In this document: piece after piece, positions 34,030 through 44,030 of the stretch
How the letters are laid out: every line of letters begins with the position of its first letter
Numbering within the stretch: the first letter of the stretch is position 1
From: Doryteuthis pealeii
Lineage: Eukaryota; Mollusca; Cephalopoda; Myopsida; Loliginidae
NCBI GenBank assembly: GCA_023376005.1
Contig: CM042151.1
Location: 78,073,696 to 78,137,695, forward strand
Direction: 5' to 3'
Length of the DNA: 64,000 nt
The notes under the pieces: model-generated
Databases searched by the model: none
Told to the model about the DNA's origin: nothing
The model's input: only the letters and a program-made list of their open reading frames with translations
Translations under genes and position numbers: made by a program

Positions 34030-35290
34030 TTAGTACCTCTAGATTGGAAGAAAAAAATAATCGAGAACCGCCTGCGTTATAAATGAAAGATCTTTACATC
34101 CCTTTTTGATGTCTAAATATAAAATATTGCAAGTAAAAAAAAAAAAAAACAATATAAAAAAATTGGTGGTGTGGGGACCCCCATCGTTTGCTGTGACCCT
34201 GATTATATTCGATTAATCAGGAGTTATATTTTGGTAGGGGATGACAAGACTTTCAGACCACTCGTTACATCTTGACCATTTATAATGCTATTATTTTCAC
34301 TAGCAAATATATGCACCCTCCGGGTGCAAGTATTTAAGTTTTAATGTAATGAAATATCGTATTAAATTAGAAAGTCTAATAAGAATACAGATAAAAAGAT
34401 TTAAAACAGAGTGGGGGTATAATAGAAAAATAGAAATGAAACTTACTCTTCCATCACTGCCGTCTTTCATTGCTGAATTTTACTTATTTAACTATTTAGT
34501 TAAATTAGGAAATAAAGAATAAAATTACACTTATTTTTTCTTGTTAATGGATTTCATTTAAGATTCATTGGAGAGATTGTTGCTTATATTCATTAAAATA
34601 AAACCAAACAGTTAGAAATCAATAATACTAAGCGCATATTTAATAAAATCACATTTTTAATATCAATATGCAAATTAGCCTTCCCGTTCACACTGCAAAC
34701 CGCTATTTTTGTATATATAAATACAATAGCATGTTATTAGTATGTAGATATGGACAACACTAATAAAAAGGTGAAGCAATTTTATTAATAATTGAGGTTT
34801 AAATATAAATAAAATCATGAAGAATGTGATGAAAATAACTATGTTAATTGTGACTTGATTAGTAATATAGTTTCGGTTACAGACAGAAAAACACACAATC
34901 TCCATTATAATAAGATGTATGTTCCAATTTCTGATTTTGTTTACTAAGACTTTTTCACGAGAAGTAATAGCATATTCAATTCCCTGAAAGACCGCAAAAA
35001 GGTATCTGAAGCAGTTATTTCTATTGGTGAAGATGAACATTCTGGAAGGTAATTACCTCTCGTGTCCCCTAGCATCAAATAAGAGAACTGTGACAAGTAA
35101 AGAATATAATACTTACATTTAAAATGTCTTATCATAAAAGTCCAATAATACCAACAATTGACACGCTTGAGCAAAGAAGAGGTAGAATTTATTAATGGTA
35201 TTCACTATTAGTAAAATATGATGATAGTAAAACGAAGACATGATATAAATGTATTTTCTCAATATTTCAACGTCATTTCAATAGTGACTC
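34030..35290 (-). repeat. Right arm of an inverted segmental duplication
   Basis: This is the reverse-orientation counterpart of 31560-32481. It lacks the SINE but carries a Helitron (34300-34915), which the left arm lacks. The 1.5 kb between the arms is occupied by the TA-flanked MITE and the truncated fold-back. Confidence 0.85.
34300..34915 (-). mobile_element. Non-autonomous Helitron, copy 2
   Basis: On the minus strand it begins TC after A (34915) and ends CTAG before T (34300). The terminal hairpin gcaccc/gggtgc and 'atatatttgctag' are as in 21698-22347. The paralogous left arm near 31940-31950 (tacaaatatcaaaataatag) represents the unfilled site, which confirms both boundaries. Confidence 0.9.
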
Positions 35291-35459
35291 ATTCAAAAGA
35301 TAAATTTTCAGGTTTATCTAATTCAAGTTTTTCTGTTACTATTCATTTTTCATTGTAGAAATGTCATCTTACCACCATGTTTAAAGTGGTCCAAAAGTCT
35401 TGTCACCAGTACGTATTGTTTAAACTTTCATTATGTTTTGTTTTAATAATGTCATTAAT

Positions 35460-35660
35460 TGTAATAAATAATAATAGAATAATTTTCTATTTCATTTAAT
35501 CAACACGGTCGTAAAATCGATAAATCAACACTGAAAATTTCATCAAAATCTTATAATTCCCTGATTTTTGGTAATTTTTTTTTTTTTTTTTTTTTTTTTG
35601 GGGGGGGGTCTAAATTTATTTTGTCAAAAACGGATTTTAAGTCAATGTTGGGTATATCTA
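35460..35660 (-). mobile_element. Partial copy of the TA-flanked MITE
   Basis: Minus-strand start 'gatatacccaacattgac' next to TA at 35659-35660 matches the MITE end. The following 'aaatccgtttttgacaaaat', homopolymer and 'atcaacactgaaaatttcat' (plus-strand sense) match 50100-50249. The far end is lost. Confidence 0.7.
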
Positions 35661-36019
35661 ATAGGATGACTGAAATTAGTTCAGAAACTGATTTACTTGA
35701 AAGTCGAGTAACTGTTGCCGATTGTCGGAAAATATTGTATTACCCTCTTTTGTTTTCTAGCGTTCATCCCGGAAGTGGATGCATGGAGCCGGTCGAGATT
35801 CGTGTTGTCTTTGTCATTTGAGCGATGTCTGTCGAAGTGAACACTTCCGGTTGGGTTATTGTTGTAACCTAACAAAGGTTACTAAATGAGAAATAACCAA
35901 AACGGAGGTTGGAAATGAAATGGAATCTTTATAATATTTTTAAAAATACAATAGTCACCAGCGGCGTGAAGAGGTTAAACAATTTCTAGTCGCATAAGAC
36001 TCCTCAGTCATACCCATTA

Positions 36020-36330
36020 ATGTTCATCATCATCATCATTATCATCATCATGTCGCGCAATGTCTCGCCAACCTTCTCTATTATTCATTGTCCCAAGGAG
36101 GTCTTCTGTGTAGCATCCAGTATCCTCGCAAAGCTGGTCAATGTAGGTTCTTGCCGGGCGGTCTACACTAGCATGTCCATGTGTTGGCTTCCACAGGAGA
36201 ACATCGCTTATGAGTTCGTCCTTGCTTCTCAAACAGTGGCCAGCATGTCTTGTCCGTCTTACTCTGGTGGTTTGTGAGATAGGGGGTAGGTGGCCGTACA
36301 GCTGCTTCCTTGTCGGGTAATGGTCAAGTT
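36020..36330 (-). pseudogene. 3' end of a LINE polymerase with (GAT)n tail
   Basis: A minus-strand frame (36232-36017) encodes 'LISDVLLWKPTHGHASVDRP', 'YIDQLCEDTGCYTEDL' and 'NNREGWRDI', then an Asp-rich end from GAT repeats. The order is the well-known C-terminus of a non-LTR retrotransposon polymerase. Upstream to about 36330 another piece (HLPPISQTTRVRRTRHAGHC) fits the same protein. A 5'-truncated insertion with a microsatellite tail is the simplest reading. Confidence 0.85.
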
Positions 36331-36384
36331 TAAGAATCAGAATTTAAGAAAATATGTATATGAATTAAAATTATACAAAAAATG

Positions 36385-36519
36385 GGATTGGGTCACCAAT
36401 AGGCACCCCAGCTGAGATCAGATTTGAATGAAACGGAATTTTGCTTTTCATCGGTTGTTAGTAAATTCAGTTCCTTTCAAATCTGATCTCGGTTAGGGTG
36501 CCTATTGGTGACCTAATCC
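36385..36519. mobile_element. Short fold-back MITE with imperfect 8-bp duplication
   Basis: The arms of about 48 bp start ggattgggtcaccaatagg and, from the right, ggattaggtcaccaatagg. The flanks are AAAAAATG and AAAAAGTG, an 8-bp direct repeat with one mismatch. Such a duplication fits hAT-like transposition. It lies about 60 bp upstream of the zinc-finger gene's acceptor site. Confidence 0.75.
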
Positions 36520-36578
36520 AAAAAGTGTATTTAAAAAACCTCGATTTGTAATACATATTGAAATTTGATTTCTTTCAG

Positions 36579-36789
36579 GGTTGACTTGAAGAAATAGTGT
36601 CCAGTTGTCTTTCCGCATCAACAGATCTACAGACGTGCAACAGTTTTTCCGTGGGGGCAAGGAAACAAGGTCTTATTATCTATGCAGGGCAGTTGAAATT
36701 AACACTTCTGAAAATAGATCTTTTCTCGCCTGAAAAATAAACTAGTCCTAATTAGAGTCAATTTTCATCAAAACGTATCCGAATTCAAA
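36579..36789 (+). other. Probable 5' UTR part of zinc-finger exon
   Basis: 'gatttctttcag' at 36567-36578 is a good 3' splice site (pyrimidine tract plus AG). No in-frame start precedes 36790 in this segment, so it would be untranslated. The upstream exon was not identified. Confidence 0.4.
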
Positions 36790-37254
36790 GTGATGGACAG
36801 TTCAAGTGAGCCAAAAAGTCATAAATGCCACAAATGTGGCAAATGTTTTCCATATCATTCTAAACTACTCGCGCACTTTAGCGTACACTCGGAGGAGAGA
36901 CCATTTGTATGCACTCATTGTAATATGGCTTTTAAAACCAAAGGTACTCTCACTCAACACGTGTTCATACATAACACGGAAAAGTCATTTCAATGTAGTG
37001 AATGCGAGATGTCTTTTCTGACAAAGAAAGGGCTCCGTAGTCATATGGTTAAGCACAGTATGAAAAGGCCGTATATATGCTGGGTATGCGATCAGGGTTA
37101 TAAAAGAAAAGAACATCTTGACAAGCATCTGATATCGCACGTTAATGAAAAAACATATATGTGTCCTCACTGCCCGACATATTTGCATAAGTTAACATAT
37201 AGCCCTAGTGGAACCATAAAGGCAACATCAACCACAGAATGTGTGAAAAAATAA
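36790..37254 (+). CDS. Four-finger C2H2 zinc-finger protein
   Basis: The 154-residue protein has four complete C2H2 fingers with a regular 28-residue period: Cys13/Cys16/His29/His33, Cys41/Cys44/His57/His61, Cys69/Cys72/His85/His89 and Cys97/Cys100/His113/His117. A fifth starts with Cys125/Cys128 but lacks its histidines and runs into a non-finger tail. Linkers (SEERPF, NTEKSF, SMKRPY, VNEKTY) are relaxed forms of TGEKPY. A nuclear, nucleic-acid-binding role is expected of the family, but the target is unknown. The first Met was chosen because an in-frame ATG pair begins just before the fingers and a splice acceptor lies 211 bp upstream. No effector domain is visible. The missing end of finger 5 suggests truncation or a lost exon. 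It may be a remnant of a larger gene. Confidence 0.75.
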   Translation: MMDSSSEPKSHKCHKCGKCFPYHSKLLAHFSVHSEERPFVCTHCNMAFKTKGTLTQHVFIHNTEKSFQCSECEMSFLTKKGLRSHMVKHSMKRPYICWVCDQGYKRKEHLDKHLISHVNEKTYMCPHCPTYLHKLTYSPSGTIKATSTTECVKK

Positions 37255-37324
37255 TATCCCCATCATTCTCTGGTTCAAACAAATTAAAAGTGAATTTTCA
37301 TTACCGGTGACTATAATTGAGAGA

Positions 37325-37330
37325 AATAAA
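37325..37330 (+). terminator. Candidate polyadenylation signal
   Basis: aataaa lies 71 bp after the stop of the four-finger gene. Confidence 0.45.
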
Positions 37331-38024
37331 GAAATATTGATCCCCACTCGAACAAATTGGACTCATGACACTTAATCAACTATTCCAAAATTATGAAAAA
37401 AACGTAATATTTTTAAGCTTAACAATTACAAACGTATTTTCTGTAATTTTTATTTACCAAATGTAAATCATTCAAAAATGATTGGATAGGAATTAACTGA
37501 TTGATCTACCAAAAAATTGTGGATTTTCAAATGAATTAATTTGTTATTTTGTTTCTAATGAATTGAAATCCCGTCAAAATTGCATATCTGCCAAAATGAT
37601 GACGTATATAAGGTATTTTTGTGTGTGGAGATACCGCTTTCATTTTTTTTATGTATCTTTTAATGTATTTTCAAAAAGGAAAACTGATAAAAATGAAAAA
37701 TAATTTTTTAAGGAAACGAATCTATTTTAAACAATTGTATTTGCTTCTTTTTTCTTTTTTTTTTTTTTTTTTTTTTTTCTCTCTTAAAATTCCAGTATGT
37801 ATCAGCAAGACCTTGTTAATCTTGCAATTATAAAATCATTTTTTATTTTAGAAATAATTTAATCAACTGTAAATGTCTACATGACGGCATGTAAAAATAT
37901 TATATACTTTTTTCCTTTGACTTAGTTTTTATTTGTCTTGTTTGATTCTAATGTAAATAATAATGACAAATAATTTAGATAATTTTATGAATTAAAAATA
38001 TCGGAAAAAATTATAGATAAATTA
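37331..38024. other. AT-rich, no gene recognised
   Basis: A poly-T tract lies at 37748-37779. The 70-codon frame at 37621-37833 runs through it and is not credible. Confidence 0.5.
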
Positions 38025-38275
38025 TCTGCACTTGGCACCAGGGGCAAATCGCCTATATCTGATATCGGCGCCTAAATTAAATTCCATGACAAAAGTTACC
38101 TATAGTGTAGAGCAGTCCACCGCGACGCGTTTTTTCCAGTGCTCCCAATACCTTCCGAACCCTCAGCAGATAAGTCTGTCGCAAACGCCATTAAGTTTGC
38201 AACTTTTAGTACCTTTTTAAATATATTGTTTTTTTTTATTGCCTATAACCTGGGAAATTATGAGTCCCCGCTAAA
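38025..38275. repeat. LTR-like segment of family G2, internally deleted
   Basis: The 5' block 'ggggcaaatcgcc' and the 3' block 'agataagtctgtcgcaaac' with 'tttagtacctttttaaat' correspond to 43583-43600 and 43868-43925. The central part is missing here. It is a likely relic of the same repeat that interrupts the outer retroelement. Confidence 0.5.
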
Positions 38276-39239
38276 ACACCATAAAAAAGCAAACAAACAT
38301 CGTCTATAATGCAAAAATGTCTTTCTTTTATTTGTTGCATCGGGAATAATAGGTAGATTTAAAATACTTATGTTTTTACATACAGATAAAGTACGGAAAA
38401 CTGAATGAAAATGCAAGACCAGGTTGTTGGAAGTTAACAAGGTTTTATTTAACACAAGGTAGAGAATGCTCCTACCTAAAAGTAAATTACTTAGCTCGAC
38501 CGTGTTGTGCATGTACGTCCTGACCGTACGAACCCCAATCCAGAAGTGTCATGGCGGAAACCCCACTTCCAGGTTCCCATTAAACCCTACTGGTCAAGGG
38601 GAGTGACTTCAGTTTTCGTTAGGTCTGTACCTAACACCTTCCCTTTTTTTTTAATAATTAACTGTAGCGAGCATACTTAGGTTAATTTGTAGGTACTTCA
38701 CTTTTGTGCTATTTCACTTTGACCAGTTCCTGCAAGGTTCTGCTTTTTTCCCATTTGCATTTGTCTGTACGGAAGGTGATGGAGCTGGTAGGTCAAATGT
38801 GTCCATTTTTATGACAAGTTTTCGGAAATTGGGTTATCTGCCCCTGTGAGTTCCTGGAATCAGACGCCAGGGGCAGACCCCTAAAATTCCACAGAACAGA
38901 CCCGACAGGCAACAGGGGCAGTAATAGCTGAAACTAGCAGAACAACAGAAACACAGCGACTTTACCGGACACCATAGAGACATTGCAAAGACCAATATAA
39001 TTAAGATAAGTGTAAATTGAAACTCCTTGTATTACCAAAATATATCCCCGCCAGAGAAATCCTCTGGCAACTCTGAAAGACAATTACACTACTCTTAAAG
39101 ACATTTACAAAAGAAATGTATACACTCTAACATATTACTACTAACCCAGAATAAACTGTTAACCCAAATATACACGCTATATTTGCCTTGTACCTTTCCT
39201 TCACAGCAGTCATATTGTAACGTTAATATTTGTTTACTT
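38276..39239. other. No gene recognised; probably decayed retroelement end
   Basis: The stretch lies downstream of the outer element's integrase in minus-strand sense. 'ccaggggcagacccct' near 38870 and 'gcaacaggggcag' near 38910 hint at LTR-like sequence, but no pair was found. Confidence 0.35.
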
Positions 39240-39721
39240 TATTTCTGTTAAAGTGTCTTCTCTGTTGTTTTAGTGGATGTAATGCATCCACTGTGGTAGG
39301 AGCTTTCTTCCCATAAGTGCCTCTGCTCATGACATACCGGTTCTTTACTGCGCCATTTGGTGTTGTCCGATGTGAGTGAAGAATTGTTTAGAGCATCTCC
39401 TCTGCTGCTGTTCCCTCCACATTTGTTTTGAGCAGATTGTGTTTAAATGTGTCCACGAAACATTTTACTTGGCCATTGGGTTGTGGTTGGTAGGGTGGTG
39501 GTCGAACATGTATGGTGCAACTTGAACTGCAGAAGTGACAGAATGACGTTTTATTTCATCGCTGAGTTTCAGTTCCCTCTCCCCTAGTGTTATCGCTGCG
39601 TATAGTACTGGTCGTTTGGGTCGGAAAACAGGTTCACCAGAGGGTTTAAGAGTCAGTGTGGCTTTGGCTTGAGTTCAGCATCCCAGGTTACTTGTAAAAC
39701 TCGGAGAAAACTGCTTGATAA
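39240..39721 (-). pseudogene. Outer Ty3/gypsy element: RT start joined to integrase
   Basis: On the minus strand, from 39721: 'QFSPSFTSNLGC', then 'TQAKATLTLKPSGEPVFRPK' and 'RPVLYAAITLGERELK', which is the start of reverse transcriptase in K02A2.6-type elements. Within about 30 codons the sequence jumps to late integrase: 'QPNGQVKCFVDTFKHNLLKT', 'HSHRTTPNGAV' and 'YGKKAPTTVDALHP'. The intervening RT core, RNase H and integrase catalytic core are deleted. Stops and frameshifts are present. It continues the protease at 43030-43544 across the inner insertion. Confidence 0.85.
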
Positions 39722-40096
39722 TGTAGGGACTAGAACTCTCCTGTGCCTTCAGGGACAGGAAGTAGTAAAGGTAACGTCCCTTGTCAGGTCGGGTGAAGAG
39801 CCCTCTTTTACGGGTTGGCTCCAACCAGGAAGCCTCGTAGAAACGAGCGCTCATCTCAGACTTTGTGGCTGAATGAACTTCCCCCTCAAAGTGATAACTG
39901 AAGACTCTACCTGACACCCACCTCAACGAGGGAGATATTCTGAATTGTAAGTACTGCCTCTAAGTACTTGTTTTATTGACTGTCGTTGAGTTTGTATGTA
40001 AATAAAATAGGTTAAAGGTACATGTGCTTTCCCTTTGTCTTTACATTCTGAAAACGTATATTTTGGTTCTTTAGACTGTAGACAGCTATTCCTATA
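39722..40096 (+). mobile_element. 5' LTR of the inner element (G1)
   Basis: The termini are TGTAGGGACTAG and CCTATA (CCTACA in other copies). It contains 'aataaaataggtt', a likely polyadenylation signal, and ends two bases before TGGTGACC, which has the form of a tRNA primer-binding site. Confidence 0.9.
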
Positions 40097-40097
40097 C

Positions 40098-40115
40098 TGG
40101 TGACCCTAATGCGAT
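40098..40115 (+). promoter_or_regulatory. Putative primer-binding site
   Basis: 'tggtgaccctaatgcgat' lies directly after the 5' LTR and begins with TGG, the complement of the CCA tail of a tRNA. The particular tRNA cannot be assigned by eye. Confidence 0.65.
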
Positions 40116-40629
40116 ATAAAATAATAATAATAATAATAATAACTTCCCCATATATATTCATACGTAGTTTACTTGTTTTTTGTGTGTTTTTTTAAATAAC
40201 TACCAGTATCTCGTTTTTATTGAATGGTCCCTTGGTAAATTGAAGTGCGCGTATACTGTTGTCTTGTGTTTTCGTTTCTCATCCTTGTCAGTATATTCTT
40301 TGTTTTTTTTTTGGTTATTGGTTTCGTTTCTTTTTCCCTTTTCCGTGAAATTAAGAGTTTTGCTTGTCCTAGTACCTTTAATTACCTTAATAGCAGCTTC
40401 CGTCTTCCCTGACTTGTAAGTCGCGCTGTAGCACGCTAGTGGGTATTTCACACGCTGACGTCACGAAGCCCCACCCATTTTGTTGCAGGAAAATCAGCAG
40501 CTACTACTGCTTGGTCGTAGAAACAAGATGGCGGAACCTATGTTTATTTTGCCTATTACCTCTTTTCATAGAGAGGACCCTGCAATTTTTCGCCCAAATG
40601 GACATATTTTTCTCACGCAGAGGATAAAC

Positions 40630-41200
40630 TGAGCTGTGCAGCCTCGTCCATGCCGGCAGATATAAAGGCCGAAGTAAGGGATATCCTCGTAACCCCACCC
40701 CCCACCCAGCCGAAAATTCGTATGAAATACTATGACAACGAATTTTAGCACGTTCCGAGGTGTCCAAACACACGCGATATAAGCAGCATTTGGAACAGGA
40801 GCATCTGGGAGAGAGTTCACCGTCACAGTTTTTGAGACGGTTGCGGGTTCTGGCAGAGGGGACTGTGGACAAGGGAGTTGTCAGGCATGTGTTTTTTCGA
40901 ACGAATGCCAGACAGGTACAAGGTGGGACTAGAAGCACTAAGCGAGTCCACCCCCATAGAAGAAGTGGCAGCTGTGGCAGACCACATGGCCGAATTATTG
41001 CCAAACGATTCGCACACAGTGTCCCACGTACAGGACACTAAAAATAGCGAAATCGAGGCTATAAAGGAGAAAACAGAGGCAAATTATGGCGAGGTTGGAC
41101 CAGTTGGCTGAGGACGTGGCAAAATTGTCCGTCGAAAAAAAGGCCAACCGCGGTCGGAGTAACTCCCCCAAGACACGGCCCAAAGGCGTGTAAAAGAAAA
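40630..41200 (+). pseudogene. Inner element gag (capsid), frameshifted
   Basis: The capsid-like order is visible across three frames: 'MPADIKAEVRDILVTPP', then 'LGESSPSQFLRRLRVLAEG', 'FERMPDRYKVGLEALSEST' and 'AAVADHMAELLPND'. The LGES(S)PSQ(F)LRR and ...ADHMAE blocks are standard in gag of metazoan Ty3/gypsy elements, where capsid multimerises around the RNA. At least two frameshifts break it. A CCHC knuckle is not evident afterwards. Confidence 0.8.
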
Positions 41201-41329
41201 ATTATGCTGGAAACACAAGAGATTCGGCGACAAAGCTGACGCTTGTATTCCCCCTTGCGCATATAAGGGACAGGGAAAAGAGTAACCCGACAGAGTAGAG
41301 CGGCCTCACCTGTCGGCGTCCCTAACTCC

Positions 41330-41640
41330 GGCCGCCTACTGTATGTAATCGACAAAAGGTCAAAAACGTCCTTCTTAGTGGACAGCGGGGCACAGGTGTC
41401 ACTCCTCCCAACGAGTGGGGATAAACGCTTTTGCCCCGGCAAGTTTACCCTGCGTGCCGTAAATGGGTCGTTGATACACACTTATGGAGAGAGGTGTATG
41501 GAGATTGACTTGGGTCTGCATAGAACGTACACCCACGTTTTTATAGTCGCGGCTGTAAACGGCGCCATTTTAGTGCTGACTTTTTACAGACATTTGGGTT
41601 CATTGTCGACTTACATGGCCGTTGCCTGAGAGACCAGGAG
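41330..41640 (+). pseudogene. Inner element aspartic protease
   Basis: The frame at 41378-41629 has the active-site block 'VDSGAQVSLLP' (D-S-G triad), 'TLRAVNGSLIHTYGER' and a hydrophobic flap. Near 41570 it slips out of frame, where 'ILGADFL' would be expected from family knowledge. The protease would mature gag and pol. Confidence 0.85.
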
Positions 41641-41652
41641 AGACACCTTAGG

Positions 41653-42846
41653 GTGGGTGGGGTGGTTAAGGCAGGCACTTCCTTGCGTCCCACGGTGGCA
41701 CACGCAAGTGAGGATAATATTTTTGCCAAAATGCTTAGAAGCCACCCACAAATCACTATCCCCTCCTTTCATAAGGAGGTACTACCGCACTCTATCACAC
41801 ATTATATAGAGACTGTAGGCCCCCCTGTCCCCAGCAGAGCCAGGCGTTTAGCCCCCGACAAACTTAAGGCGGATAAAGAAGAATTCCAACAAATGTCAAG
41901 GTTAGGAATCATTCGGCCTTCTAAGAGTAAGTGGTTCTCACCCCCTGAACCTGGTAGAAAAAAAATCCAACATATGGTGTGCATGTGGGGATTACAGGGC
42001 ACTGAACGTTGTTACTAAACCTGATAGGTACCCAGTACCGCACATACAGGACATAACAGCAGTGGCCCAAAATAAAATAAAATATTCACAAAATTAGACC
42101 TGATTCGTGCATACCACCAAATACCGGTGGAGCCAGAACACGTCCCCAAAACGGCAATTATTACACCGTTTGGACTGTTTGAGTTTGTGCGTATCCCATT
42201 TGGCCTGCGAAATGCTGCACAGACATTTCAAAGATTCATAGATCAGGTACTACAGGATTTACCATTCGTCTGTGCATATATTGAAGACGTCCTGATTGCC
42301 AGCACAAATGAACAAGAGCACATCAGTCACGTCAGGCAGGTGTTCGAACGCTTCAAACAGCATGGGGTGGTGATAAACCCGGTAAAGTGTGTGTTTGGTC
42401 AACCGGAGGTGACATTCCTAGGACACCATATCTCAGCTGACGGCATTGCCCCGTCAGCGGACAAGGTAAAATCTATTCAGGAGTTTCCTGTTCCCAAAAG
42501 TATGAGACAACTGCGCGCATTTCTTGGCATAGTAAATTTTTACCGTAGGTTCCTTCCCCATTGTGCACATGTACTTTTACCATTGACTAACATGCTAACC
42601 AATGAGAAAAATGTCAGTATAACAATGTCGGAAGAGACGGAGGCAGCATTCAGGAGGGTGAAGGAGATTTTATCTGATGCCACCAGGCTGTCCCATATCC
42701 AGCCTAACCGTGAATTGTGCCTGGCAGTGGATGCTTCAGCAGTCGGGATCGGAGCCGTCCTGCAACAAGAGTGTCAGTCGGGATGGAGACCAATTTCTTT
42801 TTTCTCCAAGAAGCTGAAGGGAGTAATGACTGAAGACTCGACCTGA
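41653..42846 (+). pseudogene. Inner element reverse transcriptase, 3' truncated
   Basis: The linker and RT entry are at 41653-42018 (ILRSHPQITIPSF-like block, 'APDKLKADKEEFQQM', 'LGIIRPSKSKW'). A frameshift at about 42000-42090 is followed by '[13 protein letters not shown]' and the long frame 42127-42846. That frame has '[19 protein letters not shown]', the catalytic box 'YIEDVLIAS', '[11 protein letters not shown]', '[19 protein letters not shown]' and the RNase H opening '[16 protein letters not shown]'. The usual YIDD is YIED here, so one of the two catalytic aspartates is replaced by glutamate. The last codons come from LTR sequence because RNase H is fused directly to the partial LTR. 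Confidence 0.92.
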
Positions 42847-43029
42847 CACTCCCCTCAATGAGGGAGATATTCTGAATTGTAAGTACTGCCCCTAAGTACT
42901 TGTTTTATTGACTGTCGTTGAGTTTGTATGTAAATAAAATAGGTTAAAGGTACATGTACTTTCCCTTTGTCTTTACATTCTGGAAACGTATATTTTGTTC
43001 TCTTTAGACTGTAGACAGCTATTCCTACA
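42820..43029 (+). mobile_element. Partial 3' LTR of the inner element
   Basis: From 'gactgaagactcgacctgac' to CCTACA it matches the last 210 bp of the 5' LTR. The first 165 bp are missing, and the join to RNase H occurs within 'gggagtaatgactgaag', which resembles both partners over a few bases. Confidence 0.9.
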
Positions 43030-43544
43030 ATAATATCTCCGATCTGGTCCGTAATGGCACTCTGAGCTGAAGATTTAGATACTGCATTGCAAACAGAATT
43101 GGGTGGGATGTTGAAGACCCAGTGACTCGATAAAATCAAGTCCCAAAAGGTTGTGCTTCGAATTCGCTTTGTATATCTTGCCAGATACTATTTTATCCTC
43201 AATCCTGATTGTTGCTGGTAATTCACCCATTATGTATAACAATCTTCGGAAGCGCTCGTCTTGTGGGTGTTAATGAAGGCTGGCCTATGGTTTTCCATAG
43301 TCTCTGTGAGGTGAGGGTTATGTCCGAGGCAGTGTCAATTTGCAAACGAACAGGATGGGCGTTCAGTTCTACTAACACATATTTTCAATTTGATTTTCGG
43401 TTGGAGAGGAAGGTTGTTATCAGACTGTTGGTGTGTGTTTTTCTTTTCAGTCTGTGTTTGTTTTGTGGTCGCTTGTGTGTTATTTTGCGTACCTGTGGGA
43501 TACAGAATCCTTCTTCGTGCCCTTGATGGTTGCGTTCGCGACAG
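43030..43544 (-). pseudogene. Outer Ty3/gypsy element: protease
   Basis: On the minus strand the order is 'EEGFCIPQVRKITHK' (end of the zinc knuckle region), 'VLVELNAHPVRLQIDTASDI', 'TLTSQRLWKTIGQPSL', 'YKANSKHNLLGLDFIESLGL' and 'QHPTQFCLQC'. The active site reads DTAS where other elements have DTGS or DSGA. A frameshift interrupts the middle. The 39722 insertion splits the element just downstream. Confidence 0.8.
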
Positions 43545-44030
43545 CTATCGGAAAACCGATAGTAGAATTATCTTCCCTTGTCGCTAGGGGCGAATCGCCA
43601 ACATACGATGTTGGCGGCAAAACCAAACCCCATCACTTATCTGAAGGCTGTCGATCTGAGTAGTCACCTTAACAAGAGCTCCATCCACCGCCTACTTAAA
43701 ATGACAGTTAACTAGGAGAGTCGCTAAAAAAAGCACACCCCAACACTTTTATTTATCGGACGGGAACCGACCAAGACGGACTCGTCTCTACAGCACTCTA
43801 CAACCACAGTGAGTAGAAATCCCTTTCTAGCGCTAATTCACCAACGAACTGTTATTTCACCTCTGAAGATAAGTCCTGTAGCAAAGCCATCAAATTTGCA
43901 GCAATTTTTGTACCTTTATAATACAAGTGTTTTAATTCCATTGTGATGTTTTTCTTCTTTCATCCGAAATAATTGCCGACCACCGGGAGAATAAGAACTC
44001 CCTACGAATCCCGTAAATCCTCTTACAGCA
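43545..44030. mobile_element. Solo-LTR-like insertion (family G2) in the outer gag
   Basis: The insertion separates the two halves of a CCHC knuckle: 'CWNCGGWRSARKCPF' upstream and 'CNHQGHEEGFC' downstream on the minus strand. On the minus strand it begins TGTAAGAGG at about 44030. The other edge lies near 'tcgcgacagc' (43536-43550) and is less certain. 38025-38275 is related. Confidence 0.65.

Larger units (their letters stand above)
39722..43029 (+). mobile_element. Inner Ty3/gypsy element of LTR family G1
   Basis: The insertion has a 5' LTR (39722-40096), gag, protease and RT remnants, and a partial 3' LTR (42820-43029). The host DNA on both sides reads as one minus-strand retroelement, so this is a nested insertion. 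The tetranucleotide ATAA precedes the first TG and follows the last CA, a 4-bp target duplication (5 bp, ATAAT, if the LTR starts one base later). RNase H beyond its first block and all of integrase are missing. Confidence 0.9.
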
